Positions 27,596-36,644 of a DNA stretch of 39,252 bases are shown here, in pieces. The notes below the pieces were generated by a model. It was not told the DNA's origin, did no database searches, and saw only the letters and a program-made list of their open reading frames with translations. The position numbers and the translations under genes were made by a program. The stretch lies in contig JAUVWP010000003.1 in NCBI GenBank assembly GCA_030604085.1, positions 1 to 39,252 on the forward strand. The letters run 5' to 3'. Each line of letters opens with the position of its first letter. Position 1 is the stretch's first letter. The DNA comes from Methanosarcinales archaeon. GTDB taxonomy: Archaea; Halobacteriota; Methanosarcinia; Methanosarcinales; Methanogasteraceae.

Positions 27596-28771
27596 CTATC
27601 TACCAATGATCAGTTTTGCAAGCGTCACAGGAGACCTGCGGGCGCACCACCTGTTAAAATCGGTATAAGTCATATCACCTCTCACGGTTCTCAGATACTC
27701 CATAAACAACCTTTTGTCCCGCCATAACGCCTTTAAAAACAGGTCCCGATGACCATAAGCAAAGTTTGCAAACTTCAGTGCGGATTTCAGATCATAATTA
27801 AACTCCTTTTCACACCTCATCACATATTCATGTAAAAATCTATCTGAGAAATCGCCGCTCTCGACAGCCCCTGCCGCAACGTCTGCTGCTATCTCGCCGC
27901 TCTTCATAGCATAATATATCCCCTCGCCAAGAAACGGATCGACAAAACCGGCAGCATCGCCTGTTAGCAGCACACGGTCGCCATGTATTCTCCGCGGGAA
28001 GCCGCCAGCAGGAATTCTATAGCTGTTTATTTGAGTTATCCTTCCTTCGATATCGATATTCTTCTGGACCGAGACGTCTCTGACAAATCTGCTGAACGAT
28101 CCCTTCAGGTTATGCGCTCGTGTGATAAGTTCGCCGATGCCTATCGAGATGTGATCCCTCTTCGGAAATACCCATCCGTAACCCCAGTCTCCGATAAAAT
28201 AAAATTCAATCAATCTATCATCGACACACTCCTCGACCACAGTCCCTCCGAGTTTTACCTCTGCTTCCAGACACATACCGATATCGTCACCCCAGCGCGT
28301 TCTTATGCCTGATCTTCTCGCTACCGTGCTGTTCACCCCGTCAGATCCGATAATCATCCTTGAACGGTACCGGTTTTCGGATGTCACCACCTCCACACAG
28401 TCTTTATTGAAAAGAACATCTTTTACAGCCTCTCCATCCTGAACCACCGCGCCTGCATCCTCTGCTTTGTTGATGAGCCAGTGATCAAGATTCTCCCGCC
28501 GAGTCATCACCGCGACCCGGTCATCAAGCATCCCTGCGAAGTTTCGGTAATCCGGGAGAAAGATGCGTGCACCGAATGCTTCGCGCTCGATCAGTTCCTT
28601 ATCGATCCCTCCGATGACATCCAGCGCTTTCTGAGAGACCGCACCGCCGCATATCTTGTTTCTCGGATATACTGCCTTCTCAAGCATCAGCACAGAAAGT
28701 CCACCTCTCGCAGCCCTCTCTGCGGCAATCGAGCCTGCAGGACCGCCGCCGACGATGATCACGTCGTACAT
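27596..28771 (-). CDS. Geranylgeranyl reductase family FAD-dependent protein
   Basis: MYDVIIVGGGPAGSIAAERAARGGLSVLMLEKAVYPRNKICGG...RVLLTGDAAGFVDPFLGEGIYYAMKSGEIAA. Confidence 0.93.
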   Translation of the reverse strand: MYDVIIVGGGPAGSIAAERAARGGLSVLMLEKAVYPRNKICGGAVSQKALDVIGGIDKELIEREAFGARIFLPDYRNFAGMLDDRVAVMTRRENLDHWLINKAEDAGAVVQDGEAVKDVLFNKDCVEVVTSENRYRSRMIIGSDGVNSTVARRSGIRTRWGDDIGMCLEAEVKLGGTVVEECVDDRLIEFYFIGDWGYGWVFPKRDHISIGIGELITRAHNLKGSFSRFVRDVSVQKNIDIEGRITQINSYRIPAGGFPRRIHGDRVLLTGDAAGFVDPFLGEGIYYAMKSGEIAADVAAGAVESGDFSDRFLHEYVMRCEKEFNYDLKSALKFANFAYGHRDLFLKALWRDKRLFMEYLRTVRGDMTYTDFNRWCARRSPVTLAKLIIGR

Positions 28772-28772
28772 A

Positions 28773-29672
28773 TCATCCCGCCGCGGCAAGTTCCTCGAAG
28801 TATCTTCCGACCAGATCAGCGTCAGCAATTCGCTCCTGTGATGTTCCGGAACCAGCCGCCTCTACCGGAAACGTGGGGGACTCCGTAAACTCCTGAGCCG
28901 CTGTTTCCGATACTTCGCGGATCGAAAACTCGGATCCGATGCCGGTGTACATCGTGAGGTCAAGGTTCGTGCCCTCGATGGACGCAACCGAGGGCTCGCC
29001 ATAGATATCACCGCTGCCGCCCGTGCCTACTCCCTCGATCGTATCGCCACTGCCACCGATGCCGACATCGCCTTCACCCTCGCCAAACACAGGCAGTTTT
29101 ACACCATCGATAGACTCGACCACAGAGAAATTCGCAACCGCAAGCGATACGATGAAGAGCGCAAGCAGGATGATCAAGACAACTCTCGATGTGATCCGTT
29201 TCCGGTTCAAAAACGACGAATATGCGATCTCATCCATCTCCGCTGTGACCATCTCTGTCAGATCATCAACCACCACATTCTCAATCCCGCGGTTGTCATA
29301 CGCGGTTTTCAAGGGCTCATCCAGTCCGGGATATGCTGCACCTACGGATGCGCAGACGCCATCGCGCCTCCTGCGTGTAAACATTGCAAGCAGGATCGAG
29401 ATCGGCACCATAGCCGCAACGGCAAGCAGGATCGCACACACCGCAGGTGCCGCAATTTCCATGCCGATCTCCGAGAACGTGATGATATCGACACCTGCCA
29501 CCTCTGCGCAGATCTGGTGGATGCCGGTGAAGATGACAAGAGCGTACGAAGCCATAAAGACGAGAATCACGTCAAGCAGCGCATAATATCGCCCCAGTTT
29601 CCCAGAGAAACCGCCGAGTTCGGACAGCATCCCAGTGAATCGGTACATGCTGGATTCTCCCTCCACATCCAT
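28773..29672 (-). CDS. Four-TM membrane protein with Gly-rich ectodomain segment
   Basis: TM segments flanking VDDLTEMVTAEMDEIAYSSFLNRKRITSR; Gly-rich GEGEGDVGIGGSGDTIEGVGTGGSGDIYG; one nt from the GGR gene. Confidence 0.7.
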   Translation of the reverse strand: MDVEGESSMYRFTGMLSELGGFSGKLGRYYALLDVILVFMASYALVIFTGIHQICAEVAGVDIITFSEIGMEIAAPAVCAILLAVAAMVPISILLAMFTRRRRDGVCASVGAAYPGLDEPLKTAYDNRGIENVVVDDLTEMVTAEMDEIAYSSFLNRKRITSRVVLIILLALFIVSLAVANFSVVESIDGVKLPVFGEGEGDVGIGGSGDTIEGVGTGGSGDIYGEPSVASIEGTNLDLTMYTGIGSEFSIREVSETAAQEFTESPTFPVEAAGSGTSQERIADADLVGRYFEELAAAG

Positions 29673-29673
29673 A

Positions 29674-30219
29674 TTAACTGCTTCGCTTGCGTGCGGCAAG
29701 TTCGATCGCCCGCACAATGCTGTTCGTCGGATTGATCGTTGCCACCGGGATGCTTAATATCTTCTCAACAGTCGGGCTTACGATCGGTGCGCATACGAGC
29801 GCTGATGCGCCGTCACGCTCGGCACGAACCGCTGCTATGATCGCATCCTCCATCGTGGCTGCTGCATACTCTCGCACGACCACGCTCTCGCCCTCGATCA
29901 AGAGTTGCCTCTCTGTGATGCGGTCGAGTACCGGGCGGGCTGCAATGACCGCGATAAAGTTCTTCTCGGTCCCTTCGAGTTTTCGTATCGTCTTTACGAT
30001 CTGCCGAAGCGTCTTCACATTCGGCTCGCGGCGCCCTTCGAGTATCTTGTACATCGTGCTGTGCGGAATCGAGGCGCATTCGCTGAACTCGAGGACGGTC
30101 ATGCCAAGTTCATCCTTTATCACTCTCGAAAGCACGCTCCGAAACCGCTCATCCGATTCGAATACGGAAAGGATCACCCCATCTGCTAACGCCTCTGGCG
30201 TCGACGCTTGCGTTATCAT
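29674..30219 (-). CDS. Archaeal HTH transcriptional regulator
   Basis: VIKDELGMTVLEFSECASIPHSTMYKILEGRREPNVKTLRQIVKTIRKLEG HTH. Confidence 0.82.
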   Translation of the reverse strand: MITQASTPEALADGVILSVFESDERFRSVLSRVIKDELGMTVLEFSECASIPHSTMYKILEGRREPNVKTLRQIVKTIRKLEGTEKNFIAVIAARPVLDRITERQLLIEGESVVVREYAAATMEDAIIAAVRAERDGASALVCAPIVSPTVEKILSIPVATINPTNSIVRAIELAARKRSS

Positions 30220-30258
30220 GCAATTATATAATGTTCATAGACGCTCATATACCTTCAC

Positions 30259-30606
30259 ATGACCGAGTACAAACAGTGCATCATCATCCGGGAGGATCTG
30301 AAACTCTCACGCGGGAAACTTGCGGTGCAGGTCGCACATGCTGCAGTATCTGCGGCAGAGCAAGCGGATTCGAGCACTCGCAGGGCATGGAAGGATGGCG
30401 GGCAGAAGAAGATCGTGCTGCAGGTGAAGGATATCTCAGAGATGTATGAACTGAAGATGGACGCGGAAGCAGCAGGGCTTCCGGCATCGCTGATCACGGA
30501 CGCGGGTCTAACCGAGATACCGCCTGGCACTGTCACAGCACTCGGCATAGGACCTGGCAAGTCTGATAAACTGGACGCGGTCACAGGAGAACTGCGGCTG
30601 GTGTAG
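30259..30606 (+). CDS. pth2: Peptidyl-tRNA hydrolase type 2
   Basis: MTEYKQCIIIREDLKLSRGKLAVQVAHAAVSAAEQA...WKDGGQKKIVLQVKDISEMYELKMDAEAAGLPASLITDAGLTEIPPGTVTALGIGPGKSDKLDAVTGELRLV. Confidence 0.96.
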   Translation: MTEYKQCIIIREDLKLSRGKLAVQVAHAAVSAAEQADSSTRRAWKDGGQKKIVLQVKDISEMYELKMDAEAAGLPASLITDAGLTEIPPGTVTALGIGPGKSDKLDAVTGELRLV

Positions 30607-30632
30607 ATGCTCGAAGTCTCAGCCTCGTCACA

Positions 30633-30648
30633 CCCGATTAAAATCGGG
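30633..30648 (+). terminator. Hairpin downstream of pth2
   Basis: CCCGATT-AA-AATCGGG perfect stem. Confidence 0.4.
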
Positions 30649-30749
30649 CGTATCCGTGTTGTTTCATCCTCCCCTCATCAAAAGATGTGCCACAGCTAAT
30701 AATCCTGTGATCGTAAATAAAAATTCAAATCCACTCTATTTCATGCATG

Positions 30750-32105
30750 TCATGTTTTCTTACATGCCATATCACATTTTCCATTTCCATCGAATTTGCA
30801 CTCTATTTTTTCCCTTTTATCGATTCGATATATTTTTATTTTTTCAGATTCCGGTGATTCAGGATCTATGATGATAAATGAATTGGTACACTTTCTCTCA
30901 TGGGGTTCTTTCACCCATCCGCCGCAGTTGTAAATGTTTAGATTAGTTTTCGAATCTCTTATCTTTCCCGCAACATGGGTATGTGCAAATATATAATGAT
31001 TAATCTTCTTTTTATCGTTTCCCAACTCCTCTATGAGGTTTAGGTAAGTGTAGTTTTTTCTTTCCATACTGATATCTTTTTCTGTTATTTCATGCATAAC
31101 TTTCTTGATGGTGTTCCCTCTTTTATTGCTAACAGTGTTTGTCACAACATTCGAAAGCAATATTCCACTTATTTTAGGAAGAGAATAAACTAACGCTGTG
31201 ATAGGTACGCCTATTTTAAGTATCCGTATAGGTTCAAGACTATGTAGCCACTCAGGTATTCCGGAACTATAAAGAGTTATTAAACTCGGTAAACTCGGCA
31301 ATATAAAACCTATAATAGCAGAAAAAATAAGCCAGCGCGCTTTTTTAATTCTCCAAATAAAGTCCCTTCCCGCTCGTACTACGTCATCGAATTTTGTGTA
31401 GTATATCAGTGAATAGAGAGATGAAAAATTTGATTCGAGGTCGTTTCTGATTTCTTCGGAATCGGCATCTTTTTTAATTTTTATTGGTCTTCTGTGGAAT
31501 ATACTTGAAAATATGGGAATAGTCGGGACATATTTGTAGACTTTTGCAAGAAAAACTTTCATAAACCTTTCTGCTCTCTCAGGATAATGCCCGTGATCAA
31601 AGTATATAGTTCCCAGTCCGTCGATTTCCCGTTTATAGTGTGGATAGTAGAACTTCACATTTTTCAGTTCATGGGTGAGATTTAGATTGCCTATTTCATT
31701 TATTAGCCCTTTAAATATTTTTTCCGGCTTTTTGCCGTTTATTATATCTCTATATCTTTCTAAACTATCCATTCCGAAGCTTATTTCTTTTAAAAAATGG
31801 TCATGGTTTCCTATAACATATATTAATTCTACATCACGATCTTTATTATTTTCCACATATTTCGAAAGCCTTTCAAAGAATTGTATATCACTTGCATTAT
31901 CCCATGCATCCGCAAATCCTACCCGCCATAAATCAAAAATATCTCCAAGTAAAATTATTTCCTTGGGCTTAATCTCAGTTTCTATCAAATCCAAAAGATT
32001 TATAAGATCTACAACATTTGTTTCCTCATCTTCAGTTGGGTCATGTATTACGCCGAAATGTGTATCCGAAAATACAACAATTTTGTTCAAATTATCTAAA
32101 CCCAT
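30750..32105 (-). CDS. Membrane-inserted calcineurin-like metallophosphoesterase
   Basis: VVFSDTHFG, LLGDIFDLWRVG, YVIGNHDHFL, FDHGHY, FAHTHVAGKI motifs; two TM segments between them; markedly AT-rich. Confidence 0.85.
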   Translation of the reverse strand: MGLDNLNKIVVFSDTHFGVIHDPTEDEETNVVDLINLLDLIETEIKPKEIILLGDIFDLWRVGFADAWDNASDIQFFERLSKYVENNKDRDVELIYVIGNHDHFLKEISFGMDSLERYRDIINGKKPEKIFKGLINEIGNLNLTHELKNVKFYYPHYKREIDGLGTIYFDHGHYPERAERFMKVFLAKVYKYVPTIPIFSSIFHRRPIKIKKDADSEEIRNDLESNFSSLYSLIYYTKFDDVVRAGRDFIWRIKKARWLIFSAIIGFILPSLPSLITLYSSGIPEWLHSLEPIRILKIGVPITALVYSLPKISGILLSNVVTNTVSNKRGNTIKKVMHEITEKDISMERKNYTYLNLIEELGNDKKKINHYIFAHTHVAGKIRDSKTNLNIYNCGGWVKEPHERKCTNSFIIIDPESPESEKIKIYRIDKREKIECKFDGNGKCDMACKKT

Positions 32106-32134
32106 TTTGTCCTCCAAAAAAGTCACTGTACCCC

Positions 32135-32258
32135 GCACTTAAGAGGCTGTCCCATAATTGGATATTTTGCGAAATCAGATGCTTATTTTCAGATATAAAG
32201 CTCTGTTCGGTCTTCTTTTTGCCATGATTTTGAATTGTGAGACAGCTTCTTAAGTACA
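32135..32258. mobile_element. MITE-like element with about 20-27 bp imperfect terminal inverted repeats
   Basis: Left GCACTTAAGAGGCTGTCCCATAATT against reverse complement of right GTACTTAAGAAGCTGTCTCACAATT; no ORF in between. Confidence 0.6.
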
Positions 32259-32284
32259 GGGCTTGTGCATTGCGATTCACCCTT

Positions 32285-32710
32285 TCACGCATAATCTTGC
32301 GTCCCGATGTATTTCTCTACAACTTCCCATCCATGACCAACCGAGCCATGATAACATCCAGGAGCCCATAGATGATCCTTGCACCATTCCCTGAGATGTG
32401 GGAAGTGTTGTCTCAGTATCCTGCTCGACCTGCCTTTTATCTTTTTGGCTATAAAACTCACAGAATACTTCGGAGGATATTCTATAAATAGATGAATATG
32501 CTCCACATTCAAGGCCATGTCGATGATCTCAATCTTCATCTCTTTACAGGTCGTACGGATAATCCCCTCTACCGCGAGCGCGATCATCTTCTCGACCAGA
32601 ATCTTTCCACGGTACTTCGGCGTAATCACCTTATGGTCAGTTAACAAAGAAACCCTGTGTCTATCGTGGCGGAGTTCTTTTCGCGCCATGCACTGTGTGT
32701 CAGAACTCAT
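32285..32710 (-). mobile_element. tnpA: IS200/IS605-family TnpA (Y1 transposase); start may be 32689
   Basis: RHDRHRVSLLTDHKVITPKYRGK...IDMALNVEHIHLFIEYPPKYSVSFIAKKIKGRSSRIL...WAPGCYHGSVGHGWEVVEKYIGTQ. Confidence 0.9.
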
Positions 32711-32769
32711 CTTACATAAATTTACTTGACCGCACGATCACCGACACCAGAGGACGTGACAGCCCAATA

Positions 32770-33115
32770 ATGACCGAGTACAAACAGTGCATCATCATCC
32801 GGAAAGATCTGAAACTCTCACCGGGAAACTTGCGGTGCAGGTCGCACATGCTGCGGTATCTGCGGCAGAGCAAGCGGATTCGAGCACTCGCAGGGCATGG
32901 AAGGATGGCGGGCAGAAGAAGATCGTGCTGCAGGTGAAAGATATCTCAGAGATGTATGAACTGAAGATGGACGCGGAAGCAGCAGGGATTCCGGCATCGC
33001 TGATCACGGACGCAGGTCTAACCGGATACCGCCCGGCACTGTCACAGCACTCGGCATAGGGCTTGGCAAGTCCGATAAACTGGACGCGGTCACAGGGGAA
33101 CTGCGGCTGGTGTAG
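32770..33115 (+). pseudogene. Frameshifted duplicate of pth2
   Basis: Near-identical to 30259-30606 but 2 nt shorter (346 vs 348): loss in ctcaCGCggg->ctcaCCggg and in accGAGata->accGGata. Confidence 0.9.
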
Positions 33116-33194
33116 ATGGTCGGGTCACCAAACTACGTGCGACGCCTTCACTTTCACTTCCTCGAGCAAAGAGCGCACACCAGTGAATCCGGAA

Positions 33195-33422
33195 TCAATC
33201 ATCATCAAAGATAAACAGCTCCTCAATCGTCGTCTCCAGAACCTTTGCGACATCATGCGCCAGCTTGAGCGACGGATTATACTTTCCCTTCTCGAGAAAC
33301 ACAATCGTCTCCCTCCTGACCCCAACCTCCTTCGCAAGTTCCTCCTGAGTCAGGTTGTATCGTGCCCGCAGCTCCTTGATTCTGGTATTCACCGGACGTC
33401 GCCCCTCCGATTGTAATACCAT
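33195..33422 (-). CDS. XRE-family HTH regulator (start may be GTG at 33392)
   Basis: [64 protein letters not shown]. Confidence 0.93.
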   Translation of the reverse strand: MVLQSEGRRPVNTRIKELRARYNLTQEELAKEVGVRRETIVFLEKGKYNPSLKLAHDVAKVLETTIEELFIFDDD

Positions 33423-33793
33423 CTGAGTATAACAAACGAAAGCATTCCAACAAAGAAAATATCAGGCGAAACGCTCTTATAGCTAAGATTTAATCTCCCA
33501 AACATAGCTATTGATTGAACAAGAGCCATGGTCACAAGCAGAATCCAGAATGCATGATAACCTGCCTTTTCGTCGACTCTCACAGATCGTTCATCCTGTA
33601 TCAGATCTTCTTTAGGTCTTGCTGCTGTGATGATGGCTATGATGATCGCAATAATCCCCATGATGATCAGGACGAAACCAATCCCGAAATAGGTGAGACC
33701 GGAAAGAAAACTCATCATAAGGATTCCGACGAGGATCAATAGAACAGCAATGCCTGAGAAACGCAGGATATCTTTATCTTTTCTGAATTTCAT
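33389..33793 (-). CDS. DUF2178-like small membrane protein, paralog 1
   Basis: [14 protein letters not shown]...[23 protein letters not shown]...[12 protein letters not shown]. Confidence 0.82.
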   Translation of the reverse strand: MKFRKDKDILRFSGIAVLLILVGILMMSFLSGLTYFGIGFVLIIMGIIAIIIAIITAARPKEDLIQDERSVRVDEKAGYHAFWILLVTMALVQSIAMFGRLNLSYKSVSPDIFFVGMLSFVILRWYYNRRGDVR

Positions 33794-34200
33794 CAAACCA
33801 CGTCTCCTTTTCTGCTGTAATGCCACCTGAGTACGCTCCACGAAATTATCCCGACAAACATCGCCGCATAGTACATATCTACGAGTTCGACTCCAATCGA
33901 CCATACCCGATCCGACCAGAACAGGATGGTTATCGATAGCAGAACCAGCCAGAACGCATGATAACCTGCCTTTTCGTCGACTCTCGTGACCCGTTCGTCT
34001 ACCACCAGTTCTGTTTCCGGCTTTGTTGCGGCGTGTAACAATATAGCAAACATAAGCATCCCGGCAACGATCAAGCCCAGACTGATGAAGGACATGGCCC
34101 TGGAAGGCGCCCCAAAGGTCAGTATGGCAGCAGCCAGCACAATCACGCTCAAACTGACCCCCATAGACCGCAGAATCTTATTGTTAGTTCTTATTTTCAT
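33793..34200 (-). CDS. DUF2178-like small membrane protein, paralog 2
   Basis: MKIRTNNKILRSMGV...[23 protein letters not shown]...LRWHYSRKGDVV. Confidence 0.82.
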   Translation of the reverse strand: MKIRTNNKILRSMGVSLSVIVLAAAILTFGAPSRAMSFISLGLIVAGMLMFAILLHAATKPETELVVDERVTRVDEKAGYHAFWLVLLSITILFWSDRVWSIGVELVDMYYAAMFVGIISWSVLRWHYSRKGDVV

Positions 34201-34517
34201 CCCACATCCCCCATCCTGCTGTAGTAACAATGCGCAACCAGAAAACTCCCGATCATCGTTCCGGAAACAGCGGCGATAACCAGACGGACAGTCAACAGTT
34301 CCGGTCTGACTATACATGCGAACGCCAGAGTCCCAACGGTCACGAATGTGAGACACCATGAGGCACTCAACGACTGTTTTGTGATCCTGTTTGTTCGCTC
34401 GTCAAATTCTATCTCGTCTACGTGCTTATACCCCCGCCGCAGCCTGCAAACCGTTTCATAAAGCACCACGATCAGCACGAAATACAGACACCATATCCAG
34501 AAATCTCCTTCCTGCAT
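34197..34517 (-). CDS. DUF2178-like small membrane protein, divergent paralog 3
   Basis: FDERTNRITKQSLSASWCLTFVTVG...AHCYYSRMGDVG; same layout as its neighbours. Confidence 0.68.
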   Translation of the reverse strand: MQEGDFWIWCLYFVLIVVLYETVCRLRRGYKHVDEIEFDERTNRITKQSLSASWCLTFVTVGTLAFACIVRPELLTVRLVIAAVSGTMIGSFLVAHCYYSRMGDVG

Positions 34518-34553
34518 ATTCTCACTTCTCCCGGATTCCTAACGATATGTTCC

Positions 34554-34967
34554 TCATACGATCTCACCTCTCCTGTTGTAGTACCATCTGAGTATAAGAA
34601 ATGAATATATTCCCACTATTAGGGTCATGGTGTACATATCCTTAAGTTCGAGGTTCAGTGACCAGATTTTGTCTGCCCAGAACATGAACGTCACAGACAA
34701 CATAATTAGCCAGCCCGCAGTATAACCCGCTTTTTCAGTGATTCTCGTGACCCTTTCATCCGCTACGAGTTCTGTTTTTGGTTTTGTTGTCGTTGCGGCA
34801 TACAACGCTACAATGAATATGAATAATCCGAAAATAATTAAATTTATTCCAACAAAAAGCAGGGCTTTGGAATATAGCTGGAACTGGAACGCAAGCACAC
34901 CCAATAGGACCGACAACAGACCAATTCCTGAAGCGAGTAAAATCTTTTTATTTGTTCTTATTTTCAT
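34554..34967 (-). CDS. DUF2178-like small membrane protein, paralog 4
   Basis: MKIRTNKKILLASGIG...ADERVTRITEKAGYTAGWLIMLSV...[12 protein letters not shown]. Confidence 0.82.
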   Translation of the reverse strand: MKIRTNKKILLASGIGLLSVLLGVLAFQFQLYSKALLFVGINLIIFGLFIFIVALYAATTTKPKTELVADERVTRITEKAGYTAGWLIMLSVTFMFWADKIWSLNLELKDMYTMTLIVGIYSFLILRWYYNRRGEIV

Positions 34968-34968
34968 A

Positions 34969-35352
34969 TCATTCACCTTTTTTGTTGTACATCCATTGGA
35001 ATACAAGCCACACATATATCCCGACTAAAAATAGCAATGCGTATATTTGAGATGGTGACGGCATCCATATTTTATAAAAATAAAGCAAATTGAAGATAAT
35101 TATCAATATAAGCATTGTATTAAATGCGTGATAACCTGCCTTTTCTTTGTTTCTTACTGAACGCTCATCTTCAATAAAATCTTCCGTTGACTTTGTAGCA
35201 TTGTATAATGCGCCAAGTGTCAGGATTAACCCTGCAAGAATCCATCCATACCCTATATCAAAACCAAACATCAGGATTGCTGAACCTACTGCCATTAATC
35301 CCATGCTCATCATAAAACGATTTCTCACATCTTCATCTTTTCTTATTTTCAT
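34969..35352 (-). CDS. DUF2178-like small membrane protein, paralog 5
   Basis: MKIRKDEDVRNRFMMSMG...[23 protein letters not shown]...FQWMYNKKGE. Confidence 0.82.
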   Translation of the reverse strand: MKIRKDEDVRNRFMMSMGLMAVGSAILMFGFDIGYGWILAGLILTLGALYNATKSTEDFIEDERSVRNKEKAGYHAFNTMLILIIIFNLLYFYKIWMPSPSQIYALLFLVGIYVWLVFQWMYNKKGE

Positions 35353-35393
35353 CCCACATCACCCAGTATAGCACAAAATAAAAAAACACGGAG

Positions 35394-36470
35394 TCATACA
35401 AGCGACTCCGCTACCTTCACCAACTCGTCCTGCTCAAACTCACCCGACAGCGAGTAATCGATGCCATCTGCGCCCCACTGAAGCGAGTTCCTGCCAAACA
35501 TCGACGTAAACTCTCCGTCTGTGCCGTTGATCTCCACGATCTCGGGTTCACCCATCGCAGGTTTTAACTGATCCGAACCATCGCTGACGCATTCCCTGAG
35601 GTGCAGTATCCCGGATCCATTTGTGTATTTCAGCGATAATATCTCCTGCTCGCTGCCGTAGAGATCGCCGAGCAACATCGCATGGTCGAACACATATCCA
35701 TCCGGCAGGTACGAGGGCGTCTTCGGATCGAACGTGAGGTTGGCTCTTGCATCCTCAAGCGTCATCTCCTTGGACACCATATCCTCAAGCGACGTCTCTA
35801 CAACATCAGCTCCAGCAGGCACCTCGAATATGAACTCGCTGTCTGGAATTCCGGTGTTAAACGTAATATCCCTGTACTCCGCCTTCGAGATGAGATTGTC
35901 GTCTCTATCGTACATCTCCATCCCGAGAACCATCCAGTTTTCACGATCGACCCATACGCGCGTATTGGAGAAGAGTCCGCGCTCGGTTTCGTTCTTCGGC
36001 GTTGCCTTGAGCACATAAGTGCTCCGTCCACCGACATCCTCGATGCCTTCGAGGGATATGTCGTTCTCGTCCAGCAGCGCCTTGACGATCTGTGTATAAT
36101 CCATCTCAGATGGCATATCCACCGGAAGCACCATCTTCGTCACCTGATTCTTTGCAGGGTCATACATCCACATCGTGCTGCCGTTTGTGACCATCACCAT
36201 GCCTGTAAGTTCGGCTGGTTCAGTGTATTCGACGCGACTCTTGTCTGGCGGTATCGTCACCATTGTCGCCCGCACAGTCATATCATCTCCGCCATACGAC
36301 GATGTTACGACCATCGTGGCTGAGAAGTCCTCAATCTCTGCCTGCTTCGCCTCCATCATGGACGCAATCTCGTCTGCGGACATTTCAGACATCTGATCGA
36401 CGCATCCTGTGAGCAGGACGGCTGCAATGACGATTGCGACTGCTGCGATCTGTTTCGTCTCTTTCTTCAT
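35394..36470 (-). CDS. LolA-like/DUF4367-type exported lipoprotein
   Basis: Lipobox VLLTGCVDQ; IEDFSATMVVTSSYGGDDMTVRATMVTIPPDKSRVEYTEPAELTGMVMVTNGSTMWMYDPAKNQVTK; C-terminal LPDGYVFDHAMLLGD...LSLKYTNGSGILHLREC. Confidence 0.83.
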   Translation of the reverse strand: MKKETKQIAAVAIVIAAVLLTGCVDQMSEMSADEIASMMEAKQAEIEDFSATMVVTSSYGGDDMTVRATMVTIPPDKSRVEYTEPAELTGMVMVTNGSTMWMYDPAKNQVTKMVLPVDMPSEMDYTQIVKALLDENDISLEGIEDVGGRSTYVLKATPKNETERGLFSNTRVWVDRENWMVLGMEMYDRDDNLISKAEYRDITFNTGIPDSEFIFEVPAGADVVETSLEDMVSKEMTLEDARANLTFDPKTPSYLPDGYVFDHAMLLGDLYGSEQEILSLKYTNGSGILHLRECVSDGSDQLKPAMGEPEIVEINGTDGEFTSMFGRNSLQWGADGIDYSLSGEFEQDELVKVAESLV

Positions 36471-36506
36471 CTGGTTTCATCCTCTGGTATTGTCTCTGTT
36501 CTTGAA

Positions 36507-36543
36507 GTTATCTATTTCTAACTCCATGTTAGATATAGATAAC
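36507..36543. promoter_or_regulatory. 37-bp near-perfect palindrome (operator) in promoter of the LolA-like gene
   Basis: GTTATCTATTTCTAAC-TCCAT-GTTAGATATAGATAAC: 16-bp arms with one mismatch; TATA-like cttttttatacc just upstream on the minus strand. Confidence 0.75.
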
Positions 36544-36644
36544 ATTGGGGTATAAAAAAGTTTCGGAACTACGCCTGACGGTCGTGATTGCATCATCCCA
36601 CGCCCATTGACTTGCAATGGTGGCTACATCACAACTTATCAAGT

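Noticed and set aside
32285-32710. Complete IS605 with TnpB
   Set aside because: Only TnpA is encoded; no TnpB-like ORF or omega-RNA candidate adjacent.
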